This document shows, in pieces, positions 9,597 through 21,440 of a DNA stretch of 45,500 bases. A program made the position numbers and the translations under genes. How positions within the stretch are numbered: the stretch's first letter is position 1; each line of letters opens with the position of its first letter. The stretch comes from Cryptomeria japonica (Eukaryota > Streptophyta > Pinopsida > Cupressales > Cupressaceae), in the NCBI RefSeq assembly GCF_030272615.1, contig NC_081405.1, positions 477,553,508 through 477,599,007 of the forward strand, written 5' to 3'. The notes under the pieces are model-generated. The model saw nothing but the letters and a program-made list of their open reading frames with translations, was not told the origin of the DNA and did no database searches.

Positions 9597-11471
9597 ATGT
9601 TGCAACATAGACCCAAGAGCACGGACAGAGATACATTAGCGGGACTTGGATTATACTAAATTACATTCATGCTCGAGATTAGGGAAAACACAGGACTTCT
9701 TATCACATTGGTAGAGCGATGGCATTCAGAGACTTCCTCTTTCCATCTGTCGACTGGAGAGGTGACTATGACACTAGAGGACGTGTGGAGTATCCTCCGC
9801 ATTCCAATTCATGGGGAGATGATAGTATATGACCTAGCAATAGGGAGAGATGCTTTGTGCAAATTATTTGAGTGCAATGCAGATGACCTTGATATCGTAG
9901 AGAGGGAGATTGGCTGCGAGACCATGGGATCAGAGTATGATCAGCGATATGTAGTGATAGCTGCGGTGATAGCATGCCTATTAGCAAGTGATATACGAGG
10001 ACATGGATTCCCTATTGGATGGGGAAGAGTGATAGAGTGGATGGTGATAGAGGGGACTGTGTACGCATGGGGACCATGTGTGCTTGCTATGCTATATTTT
10101 CAGCTGCATTAGATAGCATATCAGAAGGTATAGACTTTTAGATGTGGGGTCACACTATTACAGGTATGGGCATTTGAGCACATAACTATATGTCGACCGA
10201 TTGCAGAGAGACAAGTAGTACCACATTGACCATATGTATACTACTATGGGGGAAAACTGAGACAGGGTCCATTCGGATACATATTGTATTAGCGACATGA
10301 GCTAGATAGATTGAGAGATTTCACATGGAGGCCATATCATGATTGCCCTGGATGGTCAGATGATAGTGATGAGCTACCATATTGCAGATAGGAGAGATAC
10401 CTGATTGGGTGACCAGTGAACCACTAGAGAGTGATCGAGATGTATCTGCCAAAGAGAGTCAGACGACATTTTGGAGAGAGGCAGGATGTATCGATAGGGA
10501 CTGCATAGTTTGCCTGATCTCACAGAGAGACGAGTCAGTGGGGGAGGATGATTCAACCACACATAGCATATACCAACTTCACATAGCTACAGCGGAGATA
10601 GTGGGATTGGAGATCAGATGTTGTAGATGCTAGGATGACAGAGGAGTATGAGCGATGGTTTGCAGGACGATGGCCTGTGCCATTGATAGATCTTGATATT
10701 CCGCTACCTAGGAGATAGGAGGACTTCCCACTTGCTGGAGAGGAGGAGGGAGATGATGAGGATGAGGAGGATGATGAGGATGGAGATGATGAGGATGAGG
10801 AGGAAGATGAGAATAGAGGTGATGAGGATGAGGAGGATGACAAGGATAGAGGGGATGATGAGGATGGAGAGGAGGACGAGGAGGATGAGCTAGATCCAGC
10901 CGATCAGGAGTCATTGCAGGATATACCCATAGAGCCGGAGACAGCTAGCATAGAGGAGATGGAGATATGTAGGGTCACCATAGCGAGTCAGCATGATCAC
11001 ATTGCGACATTAGAGAGACAGAATGCTATCTTGAGGATAGAGTAGGATCAATTCAGAGCAGAGATAGCCGGACTGATAGCAGCTCGAGATACAGCAATAG
11101 CCCAGGCACAACAAGCAGAGAAAAGAGTGTCTGAGTATATTGGGTCAATTAGGGATGCCAGTGCATGTGAGATGGCATAGATGTTGGTAGAGACTGGAGA
11201 TGAGATACACCAGTTGAGGACACTATATGAGAGTGCAGTTCCACTAGAGTAGAGAGTAGTGTCATATCGGTCATGATCTAGGACAGAGAGTAGGCCACAT
11301 TCTTGGCGGTAAGTGAGCAGCATGGGGGTGAGTGGACCTAGGAGACCACCACAACCAGGACTAGGAACAAGAGGGGCTTCATCCTTGAGACATAGCAGGG
11401 ATGAGGAGGACAGAGGGAGTACCCAGTGACAGAGGCATGTGCTCCTTATGACAGAGACATATATAGTTTGA
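9597..11471 (+). pseudogene. Plant mobile domain (PMD, MAIN-like) pseudogene, antisense in E2
   Basis: One plus-strand frame from ATG 9597 to TGA 11469-11471 (624 residues if uninterrupted). It carries 19 in-frame stops (12 TAG, 5 TGA, 2 TAA by my count) and no frameshift. The N-terminal part reads like the PMD family: LITLVERWHSETSSFHLSTG, then TLEDVWSILRIPIHG (about residues 30-65). Further on are WAFEHI, DFTWRPY and RVRRHFG, which also suit that family. Residues of about 380-440 are almost pure Asp/Glu/Gly (10738-10890), followed by a coiled-coil-like tail (TLERQNAILR, AQAQQAEKRV). PMD proteins such as MAIN/MAIL1 act in nuclear silencing and are also carried by transposons. Here the gene is opposite to the E2 sense ORF and close to the 3' LTR, as known for accessory antisense ORFs in Tat-type elements. 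The family call is firm; this copy cannot make a full protein. Confidence 0.8.
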
Positions 11472-13711
11472 CATTATGTACGTAGCCTGTGGGCCATACT
11501 TAGGACAGACAGTCCAATTTTGTACTCCAATACTTTTTTTGTTGATATATGATATGATATGCAGCTATATGATGGGATGCAATATATTATGGGTTATGTT
11601 TACTTTCCATGTATGGATGTCTTATGAACTATTTATGTACTAATGATATTTATGATTTTGGATGCATTTATAAGATGAAATGGATAAAATCCTTGATATG
11701 GGCTTGATATAATGCAAATGTACTAATCAATGAATGCAGGATGCAACTTATGTTTTTTGGAGATCGAAGAACTAGACCGAACTGACTGCCCAAACTGATG
11801 GAAGAAATGTTAGTAGGAAGAAAGCAGACAGAGGAAAGGTAGAGATGAATAAAAACTTGCTTTCACAAATGCACAGAAGTAGGTGAGAACCTTTATTTAA
11901 TGTAGCAAAGTAGATGCGGAGCATCATGACATTGAAGGCCAGAGCTGAAATGCAACCCCTTTTGCAAAAGACAGACACATCGCACACAAGGAATGAGTAA
12001 AGCATCCTAGGGTGCATGCATCAAGAATCGAGGTATGTGCGGCCTTCACAAAGCGAACGTACTTATCACAGACACCCAATGATATAGTTGCCCTAGTTTG
12101 TGACAAACATTCCACAAACAACAAACATAACCAAAAAACAAAAGGGGCCATGAAGCATCCTGGTCACTCTAAATCACTCAATGAAATCCTCGAGCAACAT
12201 AGGAACAAGATAAATCAATAAAAGATAAGACTCACAAATTCAACCAAGTCAAACAAACAGTCTGATGGTCATTGTCAAAAGTGGAAAACAAGAATGATCA
12301 TGTTGTCTGGTTTCAGGGAACGCGGTACCCCGTCTGGTTTCAAGTACACCACACCCTGTATAAGACCCATGATAATATTGACAAGGACCAACGATATTGA
12401 TGTTGATTGATTGATATGACAATTTTAATCAGTTTGAATGTCTGGTTTGATTGAAAAGTTCATCTGTGAATGCGTGAGTTGTAGGAAAGCACAGTGTGTG
12501 ATTGATTGTCATTGGATGTATGCTCAGTGATCTGTCTATGCACAAAGGGGATATTTTTGTTTTGTTTTTCAAGACTTTATTTGACTTTTTAGGGATTTTT
12601 TCAGGACATTATTTGATTTTTTTGGATTTTTTCAGGACATTATTTGATTTTTAGGGATTTTTTCAGGACATTATTTGATTTTTTTGGATTTTTTCAGGAC
12701 ATTATTTGATTTTTTTGGATTTTTTCAGGACATTATTTAATTTTTAGGATTTTTTTATGATTTCGCCCCCAGTGTCTAGCAAGGCAAGGAATATGACAGG
12801 TGAATAAATAGGCTTTCTGAAATGATGGTGGATAGAGGGAAGACAAAGGCCTTTTATTAAGGAGACAATACAGATGCAATTTTCAAGGGCTGTTGCATGA
12901 TGGGACAAGAGACTAGATATGACAATGTAAAGCAGTGAACATGGCATGAGGGACATGTCAAGAGGTTTTTGAAACCATGTTTAAATTTTGTGTCCTTATA
13001 TCAAATCAAGATCAAGGAATGAAAAAGAGTGTATGGATAGTGATAAGATATGGATAGAATAAGCAAGACCAAGAATGGATAAGGGACATGGACTGAAGGT
13101 CAAGATATGCTAAGGGATAGTGGCAGAAAGTTGCAATAAGCTAGGGAATATGGATGAAAGGTTGTAATAAGAAAATGGATAAATGACCAAAAGCTATGAT
13201 GGACTAAAAGCTGCAAACAAGATGCATGATGCTCATGAAGATCCTCAACCTTGTCAAGATCAAAGGTGGAAAGAGGAAATGGACATGAGGGACAATAGGA
13301 TAATGGAGGAGTATGACATAGTATGATAGGATAATGAAGGGCAATAGGATATGAAGGAGAAAACTTGCCCCCAAGTGTGGTGTGCAAGAAGTTCATAGAT
13401 TACACATGACACTTGTTTGCCAGGTTTTCATCATGGTACTTGCCCAAGGTGCCTGTTTGCCAGGTTTTCACCAGTGGATGAATTATTTTTGCTTTACTTT
13501 TTTCTTTTGTCTTTTTTTTTTCTCACCTTTATTTTTTTTATTTTGACTTTTTCAATAGAATATGGACACATGATAGGGGATGGAAGAAGGACTCAAGCGT
13601 CTTTTATTTGGATAGTAGCCTTGGAAAAAATAGACCATGACCGTTAAAAGTATGCTCAAAGACGTTGGTAGGATAAGGACATGGAAAATGAGATGAAACT
13701 AAGGCAAGGAT
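11472..13711. other. E2 interior between PMD and sense ORF, no gene seen
   Basis: About 2.2 kb with only short open frames. It contains the T-rich tandem repeat at 12560-12755, a pyrimidine-rich run at about 13480-13555 and many short purine-rich words on the plus strand. Nothing resembles a known protein. Confidence 0.5.
12560..12755. repeat. T-rich tandem repeat, units of about 33 bp
   Basis: Five to six near-identical units containing TTTTTTCAGGACATTATTTG followed by ATTTTTTTGG or ATTTTTAGGG. Unit length alternates slightly because of T-run slippage. Confidence 0.85.
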
Positions 13712-16399
13712 TTATGCAAAGGATGGGATCAAAGGGATCGAAGGATGGAAAATATGAATTGGATAATGCATAGGGTATTGGAAGAATTGTGCTTGAGTGG
13801 ATGGAAATGTTGGCAAGTTTGACATTGGCACATACCTTGAGGGGTGATGGACTGATGGAGGAAAAATGTATTTTGGATATTGAGATTTTGAGGAAGGAAA
13901 GGCTATGGATTGTGGGACATAAGGGCCCAAAACGGATGAAGAAGGTGGTGGAGAAATAGACTTGGAAGGTTTGGATGGAGGAATAGTAATTTTAGATGCC
14001 AATTTTGATGTTTCTTTAGGCTTTTGTGCTTCAAGGAGCCGCTTAGGGATCCACATGGTTTTTGATTTTTCATGCTTTTGTGGTTCCTTGGAGTGCATTG
14101 CTTGCACAAGGGATTTAGGAACCCATATATATTTTGACTTTTGTTTTTGAGCAATGGGCCTTTGTGACCTTTTGGATTTTTCCTTTTCTTTATAGATCAA
14201 ATTTTTCTTTGTTTTGACATGGTGATTATATTGGACATGTTGATCCTTGAATACATGTGGATTTCTAGACTTATGACTTTTATACTTGGCATCCAAATTG
14301 CTTGGAGGGCGAAAGGAATGCACGGATGGATATGAATGAAATGGACTTCTTTTGGATTGATGAAATTTACTCAAGGATTTGTGCCTTTGTTGACCTTGCA
14401 TAGAGGATGAAGGGATATAAGGACCTAAGATGGATGGAAAGTATGATGGGAAAGGGATATGTTTGGATTTTGAAGGGGTACCCACGTCTTGAGAGTGAGT
14501 TGTGTAGACATGACCCTTAAGATCTTCTTTGATATGGAGGGGTTCTTTCTCATGAAGGTCTACTCCTTTGCCTTTATAAATATCTTGACTTGTAGGATAC
14601 TCTTTTCTTTGGGAAAAAGATGCAAGTCCATTATGAGGTGGATATGATATGAGAGAAATAATGAGATCTTGAAGTGCAACGCATGTCGAGGGTTCATGAA
14701 CATTTTGCACTGACATGTTAGAATCATGAGGGGGACTAGGATTGTGTAGTGGACATTGTTCAATGACAGGTTCTTCAAGAGATGGAATGGGAGAAATAAT
14801 GGGATCATCAAAAGAATTGCGATCTTGGAGTGTATATGGAGGATTAAGACAAGGAGATGGAGGAACAAAAGGATCTTGTGGAGGATTTAAAGGAATAATT
14901 TGATCTGGACAAGGAGGAAGATCATTGGAATCCTCTTTAAAGGTGCTTTGCTCTTGACTTTTAATGGGATCATCAGAAAGGATGGAAGGGATATCTTGAT
15001 CTTTCTTAGGAAGTGGAATGTCAATGGGATTTGAAAGGACATTTTTTTCATGAAATGGAAAGGGATCGTTTGGGATTGGATGGACTAGGATATCTTGATC
15101 TTGCTCGGGGAATGGAGTGTCAATAGGACTTTGGATAGGATGGACAAGAATAGGGGAATCATCATGAGTGTATGGGAAGATGGGGTCTTGGTCAACAATT
15201 GGATGGGATGATAAGGTTTCAAGATCTTGATCTTGATCTGTTTTAAGATGCGTTTCTTCATTCTCTAAATTATCCTCTTAACATGAGGTTGGACTTTGGA
15301 TATGCATGGAGGATTCTGACAAGGAATCAATGTTTTGGCATGAAGGAAATGCACTTTGAACATTTGTGATGGATTTTGGCAAGGAATCAATCCTTGAACA
15401 TGAGGAAGAGGGACTTTGAATGGGGTCCTCTAAATCAGGTAATGGCAATAAAGTGCATGGTGGCATTGGGTCTTGTATTTCTGAAACATGACAAGGATGT
15501 GCATCATGAATTGGATTATCTTGGCAATCAATTATGGATAGCTCTTGGATAATTTCATCCTTGGGTGTATTGTTTGATGAGGACAATATGGAAGGTTCTT
15601 GTGAAACTTCTAAAGGTGTAGGGATAGATGCCACTGGAGAGTCAATTTGTTTGTGGGGGGATGAGGCATTGCTAGACATAAGTGTATTATCTTGATCTTC
15701 CTCAAAGAATTCACTTGGTAATTTCCTTAAGAGCCTTGCAATAAAGCCACCTTTATTTCAAGGTTTTGACATAGTTGAATTTGGAATTTGAACTTGTTTT
15801 TTATTTGATGTCATGTTTTGATATTGGACTTGGTTCAATTGTTCTGACATGTTTGAAACTTGGCTTGGTGTGGGCTGCAACCTTTGTTTTTGAATGTTTG
15901 GTTGTGGTTGTTGACATTGATATGTTGGTTGAACTTGTTGATATTCCACCATTGGTTGTGTCTGTTGGATATGTTGTTGATTCGAGATTTGATTGAATGA
16001 AATTTAACCAAATGAATTTTGATTTGGGACTTGATTGAAATTTGTGCTTGTTTTTTGAAATTGTTTCATCATCTCTATTTGAGAGATGAGAGCTGGTATG
16101 TCTAATCGTTCGATAAGAGCTTTTACATCAATTGGCTCAAATTCTAGGTTTGGACCTTGAAATTTTTTAAATGTTTTGGACATTTGTGATCTATTCTTCT
16201 CAATGTTTTTCACTTTTTGTTCCAAAATCTCCTTTTCTTGAGCTAGTTTCTCCTTTAGTTTTTGTATTTGGACATTTACATCATCATGATAAGTTTGATC
16301 TAGGTTCTAAGACATGTAGAGATTGGATTGACATGATTGATTTCTCAATTGTGATGACATGGCTTCGTAAGAAGGTTGAGACCTTATTTCAACAAACAT
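13712..16399 (-). pseudogene. E2 sense ORF, unknown Pro/Ser-rich protein, four in-frame stops
   Basis: A single minus-strand frame of 896 codons, broken by TAG 16307-16309, TAA 16004, TGA 15758 and TAA 15278, with no frameshift. The ATG at 16399 is the first likely start, although the frame stays open slightly further up. The N-terminus has a charged coiled coil (LKEKLAQEKEILEQKVKNIE), then a Gln-rich segment, then a short conserved-looking block (GGFIARLLRKLPSEFFEEDQ, about residues 215-235). A long Asp/Pro/Ser-rich low-complexity region follows. The basic C-terminal third contains two copies of a KxxWVPKSL/KxMWIPKRL motif. I do not recognise the family. It occupies the gag position of E2 but lacks zinc knuckle, protease and reverse transcriptase. 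Confidence 0.65.
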
Positions 16400-17740
16400 A
16401 TCACTATGCAATGCAACTAATGGGATTGGCAAATGCAACCTAAAAGGATGACAATGCAACTTAATGTTTTTGTACCTTTTGAATTTTTGGAGACGAACTT
16501 TTGAAATGCAAAGCTAAAGACACAACCTTGGGAAATTGAAATGAAGTCAAGACCTTAAAGGACAAAGGACCAAATGACAATAGGGCAAATTGACAATGTC
16601 TCACCTATATGCTTGGATACTAAGCTAGGTTTGACAAAAATGATATTAATAAAAGGACAAGTTTTAGACAAGGTCAAGACTTCTTAACAACAACTTAGGG
16701 TATCATCCAAAGTTTTGATTTTTTTAAGTTTGAAAAACCCAATTTTTGAGACTAAATGCAAGAAGGCAATGATTATGACAATGACTTAGGATATGACATG
16801 AAAATGATCTAAGGATATGATATGACAAGATGAAGCCAAGACAAGATTACAATACAATGATAAGGATATGCGAAGACCAATGAATTGGAATATGCAAAAT
16901 GCAACCTATGCAAGACCTAATTTTAGCATGACAAGGATAATGCACGAATGCCACCTAAATGGAAATCTAGCTCGCATATGACAATGAAATGCAAACTTAG
17001 GGAAATGATTTTGAACCTAAGTGCAAAAATGAGGAAACTTGCAATGAAAAGGACTAAAATGAAGGGAGATGACAATCTGTCCTAGGACCTAAGTTGGACT
17101 ATGCAAAACCTAGCCTAAAGTGACATGAATTTTGAAACAAAGATATTCAATGTTTTGACAAGCCATGTTCAAATGTTGGATGAATACTTGGACAAATTTG
17201 GACTTTTGTTTGGATCTTGTTTTGAATTGAAGGTTGTTGGTTTTGAAAAACCCAAGTTGATTATGAGCACTTTTGAAAGTTTTTTTTTTTTAACCTTTGA
17301 CAATCACGGAAGACAAAATTTTTGTTTGACTTTGACTCAAGACAATCAAGCACATTCACAACAAATCCTATGGCTGGCAAGGGCAATATCTATTGAATCC
17401 TCTAACCATAAAATACAACACTCAGCCAGATAGCTAGACGCTTGGTAGCATTGGCTCCCCCTTACAGTGTACTCACTTCTCAGGCATACCAAGCTTCGAG
17501 TTCAAGGGGCATCACTTCCCAAGAACTTGCTATCTCTAACTAAGGAGTACATGAGAGGTGTCTTCAACATGTGCGTATCACAATGCCTGAGCCAACAGTT
17601 AGAAGGATTTTGGCCTCTAAAAACAAGAGATTCTAGTAAGGGGATCCGTTCAGGTGGGTAGTAATACCATTCCACCACCCATTATCTACAACTTTCATTG
17701 TATCCATAGTTATTTAGAGTGGTTCGAAAGAGCTTGGCTT
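16400..17740 (-). other. Leader-like stretch upstream of the E2 sense ORF
   Basis: No gene supported. 16440-17120 is purine-rich on the plus strand with many ATGACAA-type words; 17290-17700 is less repetitive and may be 5' leader. No LTR end or primer site was found. The ORFs at 17125-17661 show no recognisable similarity. Confidence 0.4.
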
Positions 17741-19455
17741 TAGCTTGTCACCACTTTGGGTCATTCCCTCTCACCAATGCCTGTGCGAATATGATCTTTT
17801 TGCTTCGATCTAGGTGCCAACAACTCCCTAATTCTTCTCTATTGTTCATCCCTCCCCAAGCCACACTTCTCTGATCCAATCCATAAATCACGAGATCCAA
17901 ATTCAATGCACACCTGTAGAAATACCTATCTCTACATGGTACTCCACCAATCTGTGTGAGATTTCCACCTTGACACCAAGTGGCATCCATGTCATCTAGC
18001 TACCAGCTTGACTCGGTCCAGATAGGATCACTGACCAAACACTCTACTAGTTTCTCTTCTATGTCAGTTTACTAACCTTGCCAATATCTCTCATTCTATC
18101 AGTTAATTCATCATTTCCACTCTCTAATGAACTACCAGTGGAACACCTAAACCGGTCATCAGACATGTCTATCCAAAACATACACACTCCCACAAAATAA
18201 GAACTCTTGTGCATCTGCTCCTTGCTCATTGTACCAATGGTCTTACATATCGGTAAACACTCTTGATGACACCATGTCATCAACCTTCACCAGAATCCAT
18301 CTTCAATCCGACCATTCTCCTAATCGGTTTGAACCAAATCTCAACTGGTTTGTCATGCTAACAAATACTTTACTCTTCATCTATGCCAGCATCTCAACAT
18401 GCCTTCTCAGTCCATCCAGTGCATATCCCTAATTTCATGCACTTAATAATACACACCTCTTCTTCCTTATCTCACAACACTATGATGCACATGATGCATA
18501 ATAGGAGATAAGTTCCACTTATCAATAGATTGGAACCTTTTCTTTTACATCTTGTAGTGTACTCATGTGACTTCCCTGTCTATGTAGCATATCTTTAAAT
18601 AGGAACATGTGATCCAGTGTGAGCACATTCACTGTTAGTCATTTCTTCTCATGATGACTGCATCTTCATCAAGTGGGAGTCCTGATGTCCTGCAACCTTA
18701 CAACATAACTATGATCTTTTCATTCTTCTCCTCCATTATTTATGTGATTTAGGTAACATTCTGCCTCTTCATCACAAACAACATCGAAGCACCTTGCTCA
18801 TCCTGCTTGTACATTGGTCATGACCTTCGCAGGCTAACAACCACTCACTTGGTTGATCTGACTTCCCCATGTCAATACAACACTTACCAGTTGACATCCT
18901 TTCCTTACTGGTGATGCATTGTACTGGTACAGATCACCTTACCATTCCATCTACACAAGTCAGGCACCAACTTGTGTACAAGCTACTCTCGGGGTCATCT
19001 TCCTTACCTTACCAGTTGTTTGCAACACAAGGTGATATCAAAGTTATCTCAACTTGTACTCCTCCTTGATAGTGTTGCACATACATCTCTCATACCGATA
19101 GTCATCCCATACCGGTTGACGTCAATGACAACCCAATGCCAATAGTATCCCTTACCCGTAATTGAGTAGTGAGCTCTAGGCAGTGTGCCTGAATGCATGT
19201 GCATTCCTCTTATGTAATATTTCTATACTTATAACAAAGTATATTAATATTGTGGGTTTGAATCCCACCGTGGTTTTTCCCTTAACTAGGTTTGCATGTA
19301 AAAATCTCGGTGTTATGGTGTTATTGATCTTTCCTTTGTATTTTTGCACTTTACTTTTCTTCATTTGCATTAAGTCGTTGAAAGAAAAAGTTAATAAAGT
19401 TAAAAATTGTAGAACACTGATTCACCCCCCTCTCAGTGTTCCTTGAATTCAACAA
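17741..19455 (+). repeat. Remnant ending as a plus-strand copia-type LTR
   Basis: The right end has the LTR 3' signature seen elsewhere in this window: GTGGTTTTTCCC (19271-19282), then GTGTTATGGTG, then CACTGATTCACCCCCCTCTC and a final TTCAACA at 19455. It abuts copia integrase coding sequence, so it inserted into element D. I could not identify its TGTTGG start, and 17741-18050 may belong to E2 instead. A minus-strand TATTGGCATTGGGTTGTCAT near 19148 looks like another LTR start and suggests rearrangement. CCGGT words are scattered through it. Confidence 0.45.
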
Positions 19456-20388
19456 TGCACCCTATTAAGATGATACACAGTGGTATGTACTACTTCTTTC
19501 TAATACACTTAATCTAGATTAGTATATTTTAGCAAAGTCCTAGCAATCTCAATAATATTTATATTCTGCTGAGGAGTCCTTAAAGGAAAAAATTACATTA
19601 TGATCCTATTAATTTCACAAAATTTATGAAATTCATATGAAGTAAATTCTCCTCCTCGGTCTGATCTTAAGCACTTAATCTTAGCATCTACCTTATTCTC
19701 AACCATGGTCTTGAAAACTTTAAATATATGAAAAGCCTCATATTTTTCTTTTAGAAATGTAGCCCAAGTCATTCTAGAAAAGTCATCAATGAGTAACATG
19801 GAATTATTTTCTCCATTTAAGACTCTTGTCCGTGTAGGTCCACATAAATATATATGAATCAACTCCAAAGGTTTCATAGTAGAATATTCCTTATTCTTGA
19901 ATCTTCTCTTTGTATGCTTTCCCAATTGACATTCTCTACACATAGTATCAGTAGGCCTCACCAGTCTAGGTATATCTCTAGCTACTTCAGGTCTACAAAT
20001 CTTGATCATGTTATCAAAATTGACATGTCCCACTCTTGTGCCATAACTAAAATTCATTAATTTATGTTAGAAAACACTTACTCTCCTCTTTATCTTTAAT
20101 GTAGTAAAAATTTCCACCTGTTCTAACCCCTTTTTTAACTCTTTTACTAGTCTTCTCTTTTTTGATCACGCATCTGATACTATTAAACAAAGCTTTATAC
20201 CCTTTTATACACATTTGACTAACACTTAAAAAACTATCTTAATCCTTCAATATATTAAATATCATTAGTCTTATGCTTACCATCAATAGAAACACTTCCA
20301 ATACCTTAGATAGCTACACCATCTTCTTTAGCAAACTTCACAAATCCTCCATCATATTTCTTAAGATTAATAAACATGTCTTTATAAA
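19456..20388 (-). pseudogene. Copia D: protease end, GAG-pre-integrase and integrase core
   Basis: The minus-strand translation from 20388 gives KDMFINLKKYDGGFVKFA and further decayed protease. Next come GHVNFDNM and CRECQLGKHTKRRF (the GAG-pre-integrase zinc-binding HHCC region), then the integrase core. The core contains LLIDDFSRMTW and CLRSDRGGEFTSYEF, with the second catalytic Asp of the D,D,E triad present. The first catalytic Asp appears replaced by Tyr (IYLCGP where DLCGP is usual). The region around the third acidic residue (RTPQQN followed by an altered, shortened segment) is damaged. There are several stops upstream of the open part 20057-19593. It ends at 19456 inside a VYxLNRV motif where another LTR joins. 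Confidence 0.85.
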
Positions 20389-21192
20389 AGTTAGGATTCT
20401 CATAGATACTGAGAGGGGGGTTGAATGAATATCTAACCGGTATATTTATTTTCTTGACTTAAAACATGTAGAGCATATTAATATAGTGTACCGGTAAACA
20501 CAAAGTAATGCAATAAACAAAGATAAAAACAACCACATGAAAAACACACCATAACACAAGGATTTAACAAGGAAACCCGATGTGGGAAAAACCTCGGTGG
20601 GATTTGTGACCCACAATATTCACTTACTAGCCAATAAGAGAATATTACTACTACAAGAGGGGTGTGCACATGTAGGAAGGCCAATTGCCTACATCTCATT
20701 GCTCAAATACAAAATAGGAAGTCTCACTGACTTACAAAATGGATTAAAATATATCCAATGTCTTGTACTACTTACAAGTAGCATCTATAATGCTAGATCT
20801 AGTACCGGTTTCTGCTCTGCTTCTTACATAAACCCTTAACCTATAATTCGCATAAAAGGTCTCCCTTATTTTGACTAATTACATTCTTCTTACTTACACA
20901 AAACGTTCTACAATGATCTCTCTTATATAAGAGTCATTTTACAACTTGCTAAGTTGGCTTACAATGATTTTACAAATAATAAACAAACTATATTACAACC
21001 AAAATCCTGTTGGCCTCTGTGTCGGTATGCTTCCTTTCATTGCCAGTGCCGATGATCTGAGTGCCGGTGTAGAGTCTGATCTTGCTAGTGCCGGTGGAAT
21101 GCTTTGCTAGTGTCATAGGATTGAAAGGTTGCCATCAATGACAAACCCTTCCATCACCTACAATGTCTCATTGGAGTGTGCATATGCCAACA
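20389..21192 (-). repeat. B 3' LTR
   Basis: A near-identical copy of 27811-28614. On the minus strand it starts TGTTGGCATATG at 21192. Its last bases CCTAACT at 20389 correspond to CCTAACA in the other LTR. A TATATAA box lies at about 20934-20940 on the minus strand. Confidence 0.9.
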
Positions 21193-21375
21193 ATCTCCCC
21201 CTTTGGCATTGATGGCAACACTCATGACAAAATTTCAAAAGTGTATCCAAAACTTGTAATCCAAAAATTGTGTACCAAAAATATTACCATAAATATGTGA
21301 GCTCCCCCTAAGTAGATAAGTCTTTTGCTGATTATTTTGTCATACTACTACTCCCCCTTTGGCATCAATGACAAA
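21193..21375 (-). other. B polypurine tract array
   Basis: The functional-position tract GCCAAAGGGGGAGATTG abuts the LTR start at 21193. Two similar minus-strand tracts lie further inside: CTTAGGGGGAGCTC near 21300 and GCCAAAGGGGGAGTAGTAGT near 21350. Multiple tracts of this kind are a described trait of Sirevirus-type copia elements and recur in element A. Confidence 0.7.
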
Positions 21376-21440
21376 GGTTGTCAAGGTGTCAATAGAGTTG
21401 TAGTTTTTCTATCTCAACCTTGAAACTAGGTAGTTAGAAT

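Larger units (their letters stand above)
7480..17700 (-). mobile_element. E2: large LTR element with antisense PMD gene, 5' end lost
   Basis: The minus-strand 3' LTR (7480-8739) and polypurine tract (8740-8757) define the 3' end of this element. Its first part lies beyond E1 and outside the window. The interior holds an antisense PMD pseudogene nearest the 3' LTR, then non-coding DNA, then a sense-strand broken ORF (13712-16399) and a leader-like stretch. I could not find the 5' LTR, so the right limit is approximate. A complete LTR of the same family, as a solo copy, lies at 22554-24087. Confidence 0.6.

Noticed and set aside
10553-10914. Minus-strand Ser- or Pro/His-rich ORFs
   Set aside because: Mirror image of the Asp/Glu-rich GAGGATGATGAGG repeat in the PMD pseudogene.
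9597-11471. Recoding: TAG read as an amino acid in the PMD frame
   Set aside because: Plant nuclear genes use the standard code, and the same TAG excess occurs in transposon ORFs on both strands. Methylation decay explains it more simply.
12560-12755. CRISPR-like array
   Set aside because: Units are directly tandem with no unique spacers, in a plant retroelement.
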